This document shows, in pieces, positions 14,845-24,808 of a DNA stretch of 64,000 bases. Source of the DNA: Salvia splendens (taxonomy: Eukaryota > Streptophyta > Magnoliopsida > Lamiales > Lamiaceae); assembly GCF_004379255.2 (NCBI RefSeq), contig NC_056042.1, forward strand, positions 18,771,901 through 18,835,900. Reading direction: 5' to 3'. Within the stretch, counting starts at the first letter, position 1, and each line of letters begins with the position of its first letter. The notes beneath the pieces were generated by a model, which worked only from the letters and a program-made list of their open reading frames with translations, was not told where the DNA came from and searched no databases. The translations under genes and the position numbers were made by a program.

Positions 14845-17273
14845 TTAATCCTTGTGGAAACGCGATCTACGAAGTGAAAGACGTGGTTGATCATTCTGCG
14901 CAGATGGCATAACAAGTTAGTAATGAAATTTGTAATGAAGCTTATAAGCTAAGTTTGATGTTTGTACCTCGGAAAATTGGGGCATATCAGATATTTCAGC
15001 CGAGTCGAAGGATCCTCCGGGGCGGTGCAGTCTTAGTTGAGACCTAGCGGATACGAGGGGCGAAGGTTCAAGCGATTTCTGGGATATGCTGCGTTGAGCA
15101 ATGGCTACGGGCACAGATTTAGTGCTGGTGATTGAGTCCTGTGTGCTGATGGACGCTGCTGAGACGTCCGATTTCGTGTCCAAGGACTGCTTGTTATTAT
15201 TGTTCCTACGCCCGACCTGCATGTTAAGACGCATAAATATATACTTCCTCCTTCTCAACTAAGACTGACGCGTTTTCTTTTTTTTCAGTCTGTCACATAC
15301 ATTCCTAGTTTCGAAATAATAAAGTACTCTATCTATCTAGTATTTATAATCCTATTTTGACTCGGTCGCGGATTTTGAGAGATGATTTAATTTAGCATGA
15401 CGAATGGTGTAAATTAAAAAGTACAGTACCGCTCTGCACAAGTCACTAGATTCCTTTCGCAGTCTCCTTGAGCTTGATGAAAGTCCTTTCATCCTGAAAA
15501 ATTAAAAATGCTAGATAAATAAATTGAATTGGAATTAGAATTCGAATTTCAAATCAAAGACATGGACCTTCTCTCGTCTTCTCTGGCTTTAGCATCCATC
15601 TCTTTGTTCGGGGGGAATTTGGGCATGCTCGACGGATCACACGGGTACGGCCTCATCTTGAAATACTGCACGGGAAAATTAAGAGAGTGAGAAAATTGAT
15701 GAACAAGAGCGAGTTTTGATTTATGATTTCAGAAACCTCAGAGTCGAGAGCAGAAGCAGCCGTCCCGCGCTTGGCCGGCTGTATGGCTAGCAGTGACTCT
15801 ATGAGATCCACGGCGCCTTTGGGAAGCTCGCTGCACCTCTCTCTCAGCATGCTGTCGTATGGATTCTGTGGCTTGAACATACTTGCTAAGGGCAGCCGGG
15901 ATGTTCTCCAGTACTCCTCCGGTGGTGTCCCGCATAGCCTGAAGATCTTGTGCAGTTGCTCCACCTAAACACACGAACACAAACACAAACACCGCTTATG
16001 ATTCATTTCCCTTCGTGGTAAGATGGAATGGAGTTTGATTCCTACTTCTGTTCTAGTCATTTATTTGGCACGATGGAATAGAAATGTATATGAAATGTTA
16101 TTTTATTCCCATTCTGATTCCATTTCATCGTATATAAGCATTAAACTAACCTCGGTTCTGCCCTTGAGAATAGGCCTTCCCATGAATAGCTCAGCGAAGA
16201 CACAACCCACACTCCAGAGATCGACCTCGCCTCCATAGTTGGTGGAGCCTAGGAGCAGCTCGGGGGGACGGTACCAGAGAGTGACAACGCGGTTGGTTAG
16301 TGGTTCCCGGGTCTTAGGCCTGGTGAAATAAGCAAGCCCAAAGTCAGCAATCTTCAACACTCCTTGATTATTGACCAATATATTGGATGACTTGATGTCC
16401 CGATGCATAATTCCCCGGGAATGGCAGTGATCCAGCCCGCTCAAAACCTGCCGCATCAGGCATTTCACCTGTGACTCTGAGAAAGTGATGTCCGGACACG
16501 ACAAGAGGCCCGCGAGATCGTGCTCCATGTACTCGAACACTAGGTAAATCGTAGATGACAATCTGGAAGTAATAATCCCCTCCAGCTTCATCACGTTCGG
16601 GTGATCCAGCATGCGTAAAATCATGATCTCGCGAGCCATGAACCTCACGCTCTCGGCTTGGAAATTGTCGAAACGAACCTTCTTCACCGCCACAATCTTG
16701 TTGCTCTTCAGATCACGAGCGCGGTACACATTGCTATACGTCCCTTGCCCAATCTAACAAAATTGATGCACTACATAAAACTAATCTTTTAAGGACACAA
16801 AAACTGACACGCAATTAATAGTAGTTGAAATTTTTAAAAAATAACTACTACTCCATTTTGGACCGAAAAAAAAAGCGTCAAGGATTCATTTAAAAAATTG
16901 TTGTTAGGCCGTTTTTTTTTACCTTATCCAATCTCTCGTACGCATCGGCTCTCAAAGGCACCCACCCATCGATAGCCTCGGATGCGACGGTGGTGAGCCA
17001 GACGGGCCAGCCGGCCGCGACGAGCTCCCCTTGGGACTGCCTCCGGGGAACATGCTTCTTCAACTGCGAGGAGGTGTCTTCGCGGTCGCATCTCTTGTTC
17101 CTCTCCGATTCCTCGTCTGCCTCCGCTTTCACCAGTTCCACCGCGGCGGCCTCGTCCAGCTCCTCCTTAATGTTGTTAGACCGCCGTTTGCTGCTGCCGA
17201 GGCAGGAGACGGAGCGGACATCCTCGTAAAGCGGAGAATCGCACCTTATTTTCTTGGAGCTGACACAACCCAT
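14845..17273 (-). CDS. CDK-like Ser/Thr kinase, MGCVSS N-terminus (At1g54610/At1g33770 type); C-terminal tail frameshifted
   Basis: Exons on the minus strand: 17273-16923, 16753-16151, 15964-15737, 15665-15568, 15494-15430, 15216-14968, 14895-14845. The N-terminus MGCVSSKK fits N-myristoylation of Gly2 and palmitoylation of Cys3, as in this plant CDK-like subfamily, so membrane association is likely. The kinase domain begins at about residue 112 (IGQGTYSNVY), with VAVK lysine 141, HRDIKSSN Asp236, DFG at 254, and RVVTLWYRPPELLLG. It ends in exon 3-4 (EYFKMRPYPCDPSSMPKFPP is the usual tail). In exon 5 the spliced frame meets TAG at 15448-15446, predicting 442 residues. Exons 6 and 7 stay open in the other frame (a Ser-rich tail ending RSRFHKD), so one extra base, probably in the TT at 15451-15452, has cut a tail that would bring the protein to about 547. 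Substrates of this group are mostly unknown. Confidence 0.85.
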
Positions 17274-17639
17274 CGCCGGAAATATGGTGAAAGATGACCC
17301 AACCCAGTCTTGGAAATGGGTCGAATACCGGAGGGGCGAGATTTCCGAACACCCCTATGGAAGCCAAAGCGCAACAGGTTTTAAAAAGGAAAGAGAGAGA
17401 GAGGGGTGGAATACATTTGTTGCGAGAGAAGTGGAGGAGACACACATTTGCAGCTCGTGGGTCGAAATCATTTCATGCTATTTTTGGTTATGCTGAAATG
17501 TTTTTGATTCGAATGTTACCCCTGCTTTGACAATCATTTCATTCATCATTATTATAAATAAATACTAATATTGCTCGACTTTAACTTCGATACTTTTTAT
17601 ACTTTCGATGAGAATTCGATGTTGATAATGATTTTTAAT

Positions 17640-17820
17640 ATACTCCCTTTTTCCAAATATTATATACTCTTTCTATCTCGGTCCATTTTCTAAAACTAAA
17701 ATTTTTTTATTTTAGAAAAGTTCTACTAACTCACCTTTTTGTTATACATTTCTCTTACTTTATGAGTTTTATACTTTTGTCAAAATTTCTTATTTTCAGG
17801 GAATAGAGGGAATATAATAT
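17640..17820. mobile_element. Degenerate Stowaway-like remnant
   Basis: TACTCCCTTTTTCC, then CTATCTCGGTCCATTTT, and GGGAATAGAGGGAATATA near 17815 resemble decayed Stowaway ends upstream of the CDK-like kinase gene. No clean target duplication. Confidence 0.35.
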
Positions 17821-17964
17821 TTATTATCAAAGATATGATAAAAACAAGTCTATTCTTTAAACAATAGTCATTCTAACATTGTAAAACTTTCAACATTAGG
17901 CTACAATAAATAAAGCAATTACGTTAGATCAAATCTTAAAGCATATACTTTCTTCATCACATTC

Positions 17965-18195
17965 TAATAGACACATTTCTTGACAGAATCCGACTAATCC
18001 TTCTCGACTTGGTTTGCGGATTAAGGCCGCCTTTGACAAAATTCGACTAATCCAATTCGACTAATCTTGCTAGGCCAGGTTTGTAGATTAAGGCCGAAAG
18101 TCTCCCAGCGGGTGGCGGGGTTTGAATCTGTGACCTCAAGATCACTACAGCTCCGCGCTGCCAACTGCAATACAACCTATTAATTAAGTTACTTG
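17965..18195 (-). mobile_element. tRNA-derived SINE remnant
   Basis: Read on the minus strand, TGGCAGCGCGG (about 18152-18163) resembles an RNA polymerase III A box, and GATTCAAACC (about 18118-18128) fits the B box GRTTCRANYCC. The body GTGATCTTGAGGTCACAG and CCGCCACCCGCTGGGAGAC is the kind found in dispersed plant SINEs. A 3' tail and flanking duplication were not delimited. Confidence 0.55.
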
Positions 18196-19677
18196 GACTA
18201 ATATGAAAAAAGAAAAATATATCAATTATAGATTGTTATTGCTTTATAATTTCTAGTTAGAACGAATGCAATTTCTTGTGAGAAGCTTTACTTTGCTTGT
18301 GAGAAGAACGAATGCAATTTCTTCAAGTGGTGTGAGCTAATTCATCAAGGCGAAGCCTCTTCTTCGTCAACCTCAGTTGTTGCTTCTGATTTAGGGTTAG
18401 TTTTAGCTTAAATTAATGAAAAAATTGAGGTCGTATAGTTGATGTTGGAAGAAATTAAAGCATAAATGAAGGCAAAATTTGAGAAATTAGTTTAGGTTGT
18501 TGTATATGCCCTATGATTTGTAGTTGTTGTTGGGATATTTTGTATGGTGAATTAATTTGATGAAAATCCTAGTTTTTGTTTGAAATTTGTATTTTGAGTT
18601 CGATGCATTTGCGAGCTAGCTTGCTTGCTTCTTCTTCGGAGGAAGTGACAGCTTATGAGAAACTGAGCGGTCGTGTCTCATCTTCGTCCTCCTCTCTAAT
18701 TCGGGGTCATCGGCATCAATCGGAGGTCATCGGTCTCCCTTGGAAGAATTGGGGTTTGACTTTGACCTGTCGTTATCGGAATGTAGCTCCACTTCGACTT
18801 CCGCGATGGGGCTAGGATTCGGCGATGCCAACCCACCTTCGAGACTAGGGTTAGCTACCGACGAACCAGGACCCTTGTCGCCTTCATTCTCAGGTGGCTC
18901 GACTTCATTTTCAGGTGGGTTCGGAGACTCCCAACTCATGGCTGGAACGCTGGTATACCACTCAGAATAACCGGAATTTAGGGCTTGGAGTGAGAGTTGG
19001 AATTTATCACTCAGAATCGTCGGAACGACACTTTGCCTTCTTCTTTTTGAAAATGAGAGTTGAAGAGTCGTTCTTCTCTTATTCAAAGCATAACTATAAT
19101 TATGAAAATAAATAATTGGTATTTTTTAAGAAAATAATTAGCAAATTATTTAGTCACTAATAATCTAGTTTTAAGCTTAATTTAGTTAATTTTTTGCTAA
19201 TTAATGGTTGACTTCCGCATTTTAACTGAGCCATCCAAAAAGGACCAAACCGGGAGTGATTTTCATATGTTATGGACCCGAAAATTGGAAAATGAATGTA
19301 ATGGATAAAATTCGTAATTTGACTATATGTTTTGGACCAAAAGGGAGTTGCACTCTTTTAATTTAAGTCCAAAGATTTTGAAATATTTGCTATAGTTTTG
19401 ATGGCTTGAATCTTCATACCAAAGATACCATTTATGATCTCTAAATTTACACACATGCGAAGAGGTAATTTTACATTTTTACTCCAACATAATTGACACG
19501 AAATTAACAGCTTAGCCAAAAGAACATACTCTTTAAGAGACGAGTTTATCATAAATTAACAGCTTAGCCAAAAGAAAGCAAAGATTATATTCACAAATTG
19601 TCATTATGAGTTCAATTTATGTATTTTGGTGCCTATGTTTACATCTATCTCGTTCTCGTGTTGATTCATTACTTTAC
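18196..19677. other. Intergenic DNA, one unassigned open frame
   Basis: A 119-residue frame at 18727-19086 (minus) is Pro/Glu/Ser-rich and matches nothing I recognise; overlapping frames are open on the plus strand too, so I do not call a gene. The 19200-19350 part (GGACCAAACCGGGAGTG, TTTTGGACCAAAAGGGAG) looks like a decayed dispersed repeat. AAATTAACAGCTTAGCCAAA occurs twice, at about 19502 and 19553. Confidence 0.4.
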
Positions 19678-19756
19678 CTGTGGATACTCAAGTGGAGGCA
19701 ACAGGTAAGATATCAGGGAAGAAAGGATGCTCATCAGGACTCTTGTATCTTCCAAC
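19678..19756 (-). pseudogene. CM1: Chorismate mutase internal exon, damaged
   Basis: On the minus strand a TTAG acceptor is followed by VGRYKSPDEHPFFPDILP, a signature of plant plastid chorismate mutase (chorismate to prephenate, entry to Phe/Tyr synthesis). The exon ends CCACAG then GTAAAG. The family continues with an acidic/Pro stretch and LPPLxYPQ; here the end of that motif (CCTCCACTTGAGTATCCACAG) is readable only in another frame, implying a deletion of about eight bases and a frameshift. The next exons are not found at lower coordinates. The likely first exon lies beyond transposon P3. Confidence 0.8.
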
Positions 19757-20150
19757 CTAATTCAAATGCCAACGAAATATGAATAAGCTAGGATATCAAA
19801 ACATTCGGAAACCACTCTGGGGTTGTTAAGAACATACTGTTCGGTGTTTTTAAGCATGTAGTCGACCAGTAAGTGAATGATTTTAAGGAGTACTGCTTCA
19901 TTTTAGCACTTGTTTTAGACCATCCACAATAGGCGCCCAGCGACCGCCCAGCCGAGCGCCGGCGCTGGGCGGTTCGCTGGGCGGTCTATTGCAGCCGCCC
20001 AGCGGCTGAGTGGAGAGAGAAACCGCGCAGCGCTGGGCGGTTATGTGGCGCTGGGCGGTCGGCTGGGCGGTCCGTTCGGCGCTATTGCAGCGCCCGGATC
20101 GCCCAGCGCACCGCCTAGCGCGAAAAAATAATTTTTTTTTTTTCGAAACA

Positions 20151-20160
20151 CTATATATAC
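20151..20160 (+). promoter_or_regulatory. Predicted TATA box of the P3 transposase
   Basis: CTATATATAC lies 88 bp before the ATG at 20248. The same ten bases occur at 8026-8035 in P1 and the following leader is nearly identical in both, which supports a conserved promoter. Confidence 0.55.
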
Positions 20161-20247
20161 GCGCTTTGTTCGTCATTTTCATTCGCACCACTTGTTTTAA
20201 CGAGTACTCTCTCTATCTTAATTTCTGTTCAAGATCAATAACGCAAA

Positions 20248-21579
20248 ATGAGTAATGCTGGTGGTAGTAGTGGTGGTAGCGGAGGGGATGCTGAGGAGTA
20301 CGAACGTCGAATGGCCGAGGCGTTGGACGCCTATACGACCAACGCGATAAACCAATGGATGGAAAGGGCCTTGCAGCCGGCGATACCTCGACCTCCCCCA
20401 GTGGTCCACCGCCGCAGTGTGATTGATCGGGATCACGTAGCTGCACATCAGCGCCTATACGAAGACTACTTCGCACAGGAGCCTCGGTTCAACGCCAACC
20501 TTTTCAGGCGTCGTTTTAGGATGACCAGGAACCTGTTTATGCGTATTGTCAACGCTTTGGAGTCTCGATATCTGTATTTCCGCTTCAGACACGATGCGTC
20601 TGGCAGACCCGGCCACACACCTATTCAAAAGTGCACTGCGGCAATCCGGCAGTTGGCCTACGGAGGCGCGGCAGACATGTGGGACGAGTATCTCCACATC
20701 GGTGAGACGACTGCCTTGCAATGTCTGAAGAATTTCTGTCTGGGAGTGATAGAAGTATTCAGTGATCAGTATCTGCGAAAGCCTACCCCCGAAGACTGCC
20801 AAGATCTGTTGCGGATGCACGGGAGTCAGCATGGGTTCCCGGGTATGTTAGGCAGCATAGATTGTATGCATTGGGACTGGAAGAACTGTCCCGCAGCCTG
20901 GAAGGGGTTCTACACGTCCGGCCACAAGGGAAAGAATCCCACGATGATCCTGGAGGCCGTAGCTGATTACCGGCTTTGGATTTGGCACGCGTATTTTGGG
21001 ATAGGTGGTTCGAACAACGACCTCAACGTCCTCAACTCGTCGCCACTTTTCAACGAGCAGTGTCAGGGCGTCGGTCCGGCCATCAGTTTTGTCGCCAACG
21101 GCAACCAACATGATATGGGCTACTACTTGGCGGATGGGATATACCCTAGGTGGCCCGTCTTTGTGAAGACGATCCGATGCCCAGGAGATGCGAAGAAGGC
21201 CTACTTTGCGGCACGGCAGGAGTCGGCGCGCAAGGACGTGGAGCGCGCATTTGGTGTGCTCCAGTCTCGATGGGCGGCAATTAAGGGTCCAACGCGTTTG
21301 TGGGATGTCCAATGCATTGCTGATATCATGTACACATGTATTATCATGCACAACATGATTGTCGAAGATGAAGGTGGCGAACTGACCAATTGGGTCAACG
21401 ACGATAATGAAGCCGGTCCAAGCCACGGCGTGGCCGCCCCCAACGTACGGAGTGGGGTACCTCACGATGAAGCCGGCCTCTTACAAGCACACACCGACAT
21501 GCGCCAAACGGCGGCTCATATTCGACTCCAAAAGGATTTAATTGAAGAGTTATGGGCACGGAGGATTGACCGCCATTAG
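20248..21579 (+). CDS. Harbinger-type DDE transposase, 443 aa, intact
   Basis: An uninterrupted frame from ATG 20248 to TAG 21579. The nuclease domain (DDE_Tnp_4/HARBI1 type) has GSIDCMHW with Asp205, GGSNNDLNVL with Asp258 and KDVERAFGVLQSRW with Glu332, the three expected catalytic acids. The N-terminal part (about 60-150), RRRFRMTRNLFMRIV and RQLAYGGAADMWDEYL, is the usual helical DNA-binding region. In this superfamily the transposase needs a Myb-like ORF1 protein to enter the nucleus and act; no ORF1 is in this element, but P1 12 kb away carries one in decayed form. Start chosen at the first ATG after the conserved leader. Full length with intact catalytic residues, so it may be functional. 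Confidence 0.93.
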   Translation: MSNAGGSSGGSGGDAEEYERRMAEALDAYTTNAINQWMERALQPAIPRPPPVVHRRSVIDRDHVAAHQRLYEDYFAQEPRFNANLFRRRFRMTRNLFMRIVNALESRYLYFRFRHDASGRPGHTPIQKCTAAIRQLAYGGAADMWDEYLHIGETTALQCLKNFCLGVIEVFSDQYLRKPTPEDCQDLLRMHGSQHGFPGMLGSIDCMHWDWKNCPAAWKGFYTSGHKGKNPTMILEAVADYRLWIWHAYFGIGGSNNDLNVLNSSPLFNEQCQGVGPAISFVANGNQHDMGYYLADGIYPRWPVFVKTIRCPGDAKKAYFAARQESARKDVERAFGVLQSRWAAIKGPTRLWDVQCIADIMYTCIIMHNMIVEDEGGELTNWVNDDNEAGPSHGVAAPNVRSGVPHDEAGLLQAHTDMRQTAAHIRLQKDLIEELWARRIDRH

Positions 21580-21880
21580 TTTTTTTAATTATGTAATTTT
21601 TTTAATTAATGTACTTTTTATATTTTATTAATACTAGTGAATTTTCTCGTTTTTGTGTCGTAAATTTAATTCCGTATATTGTGTGATTTTTAATTATTTC
21701 ATTTTGTATATATTTGTTAATAATGATGTGGATAGTATGTGGCTGGGCTATGGCTGGGCTATTGCTGGGCTATTTGCTTGTTTTGATGATGTGGCAGGAG
21801 GATTTTTAGTGCTGATGATGTGGCAGTGGCTGGGCTATGGCTGAGCTATTGCTGGGTTATTCCTATTGTGGATGGCCTTA

Positions 21881-22195
21881 AAAAATGATACTCCCTCTCT
21901 CCACCATTTAAATAACCATTTTGCTTGTCAACCATTTACTTTATTCCACTTTTAGAATGCGGACCCCATATTCCACTAACTCCACGTTTCACTCATTTTT
22001 TCTCTTTAGTTTTCTTTCTTCACAACTTCAAACAATTTTCTAAAATCCGTGCAGATTAAAAAAAAGTGGAGAAAATATAAAGAAAGAGATATAATGATTA
22101 AGAATGCAAAGTAATATGTGTCGCAAATTGAACAAATAAAATACACGAATCCGGAATTACATTTTGAAAAAAACCATAAAAATAGAATTTAGTAC
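21881..22195. other. Intergenic/intron remnant of the chorismate mutase locus
   Basis: ATACTCCCTCTCTCCACC near 21890 looks like one end of a Stowaway-like element whose other end I cannot find. Otherwise AT-rich with no coding signal; it would correspond to the first intron of the lost chorismate mutase gene. Confidence 0.35.
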
Positions 22196-22374
22196 CTAAG
22201 AGTAGGTGCTGCCGAAGCTGAAGCTCGAGCGCCAATCCTCAAATTCCTGGGGCTCTGAAATGGGAGGGTGCAATTCCTTTCCCAAGATTTGTATGCGAAT
22301 CTGGGCGAGGGTTTAGAAATGCAGGGGGCGACCACGGTGGAAGAGGCAGCAGCAGTCAACAGCTTAGCCTCCAT
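22196..22374 (-). pseudogene. CM1: Probable chorismate mutase first exon (plastid transit peptide)
   Basis: ATG at 22374 opens MEAKLLTAAASSTVVAPCIS and a Ser/Ala/Arg-rich leader without acids, typical of a chloroplast transit peptide. The exon ends CTTAG then GTACT at 22196. MEAKLL-type starts are known in plastid chorismate mutases, and the exon is in the same strand and order as the VGRYKSPDEHPFFP exon at 19678-19756. The exons that should lie between (regulatory and first catalytic helices) are absent, and P3 occupies the interval. Identity of this exon alone is inferred from context. Confidence 0.55.
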
Positions 22375-22642
22375 CTCTGAAAGAAAAATGCAGTTGGTGC
22401 GTTTGGAGAAGAAAATGAAAAGAAATTTCAGAATGTTAAAGTGAAGCAAAATGCGTTGGTGTGAGTGTGGTAGGTAGTTCAATAGTTGAGAGAGAGATGG
22501 GTCATGGGTAGGTTTCCGTAGACGACAAGGTCTCCGAGTGGTGGGTGGCCGTTACTTTTTTTTATGAATATCAACGACTTATTGGAATATTCAAACATGT
22601 TTTTGTTAGGTATTCAAACTAGGGAGCCCTATAAATCCGCCC

Positions 22643-23684
22643 GCATCCACAATGGATGCCCGATCACCCTAGATCGGGCTCGAGCGTCGTCAGACATCCA
22701 TTGCAAACGTCGGGCGTCGTCTCGATCGCGCCTTATCTCTCGCCCGATCCATCGGGCGCTCATTGCGATGTGACGCCCGAGCCCGATCTCGAAAAATAAA
22801 TTATAAAAAAATCAATTTCTAATTATAAATTTAATTTAAAAAAATTATTTTTTAACTTGAAATAGAAAACACTATAGTTTTACAATGATCCATTCTAAAA
22901 GACGGATCCGTGAATTAGTCAAAGAATATATTTTATAGAATATAATTCTTCACACTAAATGAGCAAGTTTTGCATTGTTTGAGTAACCTTTTATAGATAG
23001 GTTTTCAACTCCAACTTTCATTGTGACTCCGATGTGGGATAAATGGTAGTTTTATAGATAGGTTTTCAACTCCAAGTCTCTTTGTGATTTTGATGTGGGA
23101 CAATTAGTTTTACACTTAAAAGAGAGTTTTTTTTTTAAAAAAGAATTAACTCCTATATGAAGGAGGAAATTACAAATAACCTGAAATTAAGAGAGAGTTT
23201 TTTGTTGCTTTATGTAAAATTTGTTTTATTTCAATGCACAATGTATGTTTAGCCTAATGGTAAATGTATGTTCAAAAATTATAGAGATTGTGTGTTCAAG
23301 CCCCAAACTCAACATATTATATTTATTTTGACCTTTATTATACTTTTCTCATTTTATTCGATTAATGTAAGTGTTTTATTTAAATTTATTGTGTTCTATA
23401 ATAGTGTATTTATATTTTGCTATTTTTTATTTGATTAAAATTAAATATAAAATTTATAAATTCTTTTTTTAAAATTAAGTAATGCATGCTTTTCATTTAA
23501 TTTAGTATTTAATTTTTAAATTTGTAATATGTGAAAATAAAAAATAATAATAACATTAAAAATTAAATGAAAAATGGATAATTGATAGGACTCACACTAG
23601 GGCACAACCATTGCAGAAAGAAGGGGCATGCTGATGTGACAACCATTAGGGCGTCCACTGGGGCATACATTGTAGATGCTCTTA
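22643..23684. mobile_element. PIF/Harbinger-like non-coding element P4
   Basis: Left end GCATCCACAATGGATGCCC (22643 on) and right end, inverted, GAGCATCTACAATGTATGCC (to 23681, followed by TTA). The left 150 bases are crowded with CGCCCGA/TCGGGCG motifs. No transposase. The left target duplication is not clear, so the left boundary is approximate. A 66-bp direct duplication lies inside at about 22990-23110, and a SINE-like unit follows it. Confidence 0.6.
23240..23340 (+). mobile_element. SINE-like unit with pol III A and B boxes
   Basis: TAGCCTAATGG at 23250-23260 fits the A box TRGCNNARYGG, and GTGTTCAAGCC at 23292-23302 resembles the B box at a tRNA-like spacing of about 32 bases. Ends not delimited. 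Confidence 0.45.
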
Positions 23685-23833
23685 TTTGACAATCATTTTG
23701 ATTTTTTTTATTTTCAAATACTATTTTCTATATCTCCGAAAAATATGAATATTTGATTCGGCCCAAATTTTAATTACAAACACAAGAGTGATAAAGAGTA
23801 GTGTAAATAATATTAGTGGAGAATAAAATAATG

Positions 23834-24529
23834 TGTAGGGATGGGTTATGATCAATTGCTAACTAATTAGCAATCACAAATTAAGACCAAATCTTATTAG
23901 GAGATCTAGTGGTTGATATAATGCTACGTGAATTATATTTTAAATTAAAAAATATTATATAAACTTAAAGGTTATTAATGTCAATTCTTATATGGGGTAG
24001 TTAAAATTAACCACTTACTCTCTCCTCAAAATTAATTTAAAATTTTAAATTTACATAACTCTCTCGATTTAAATTATTTTTACGTAAAAAATATATCAAA
24101 TTAAAGGTAATTTCATAAGGATTCTAACGAGGTCTCAATTGCATATGTTTCGACGATGATCAGATGATGAAATTTTATAGTTTTTATTTTAATTTTCGTA
24201 TATGTTGATAACCAAAAATGCATCAAACAATCTAAATATAATGCATGTACAATATCAATAGAACTGTATTAATATTTTCTGATACTTGTGTTGAGATTCT
24301 CATGTCATTGTGTTGATATTAGTAATACACTATGTTGATTAAAAAAATCGTGAAAATAATTATGTTATAATAAATTAACTATTTTACCCTTTTGTTGATA
24401 TTTCATCTACCATTTATTGAAATACGTGAGCTTTAATCTCATTCACTTATTTTAAGATCTAATGGTGTAGGATTGGTCTTAGTTGTGGATTGGATATTAT
24501 ATGCATTTTAACATGACCCATGTAGGGAT
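23834..24529. mobile_element. MULE-like non-autonomous element with 8-9-bp duplication
   Basis: Ends TGGGTTATGATC and, inverted, TGGGTCATGTTA bound 23842-24520. TGTAGGGA(T) repeats on both sides (23834-23842 and 24521-24529). Similarity of the two ends extends inward about 90 bp (for example AATTAAGACCAAATC against AACTAAGACCAATCC). Long terminal repeats with an 8-9-bp duplication suggest a MULE derivative; hAT cannot be excluded. Confidence 0.6.
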
Positions 24530-24744
24530 AATGTGTTATTTGACTATATCAAAATTATGAAATCCATACTTTTTAGGGACGAACAAATAAGAAAATAGTT
24601 CATACTTTTCAAGGACGGAAGGAGTAAAATAAAGTAGCAAAATAACATAAATTTAAGAATGAAAATATATAGTGATATTAAAATTCTAAAAAATGTACAA
24701 TGGGAAACATTATAAAATATTAAATGGTTACATGTCCAAATTTC

Positions 24745-24808
24745 TTCGATTATATCATGCTGGAGTCGAGTATGTGCTTGTTGGGCGAGCAGGCTACATC
24801 GGAGCTAG
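24745..24808 (-). pseudogene. PIF transposase C-terminal relic, left half
   Basis: On the minus strand the bases next to copia A encode SSDVACSPNKHILDSSMI and a stop, the kind of tail that follows the variable acidic linker in PIF transposases. Its upstream half lies at 61258-61445 on the other side of copia A. Confidence 0.6.

Larger units (their letters stand above)
19915..21880. mobile_element. PIF/Harbinger element P3 with intact transposase
   Basis: Element 19918-21877 has TTA at 19915-19917 and 21878-21880. Termini GACCATCCACAATAGG and, inverted, GGCCATCCACAATAGG match at 15 of 16. The left 200 bases contain about ten CGCCCAGC/GCTGGGCG motifs, and the right end repeats GGCTGGGCTAT. It carries only the transposase gene. 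Promoter, leader and 3' flank match P1. It sits between two exons of a chorismate mutase relic. Confidence 0.9.

Noticed and set aside
18576..19115. Frames on both strands, the best a minus-strand 119-residue Pro/Glu/Ser-rich frame
   Set aside because: No recognised domain, no splice partner, competing frames on the other strand. Left as unassigned intergenic DNA.
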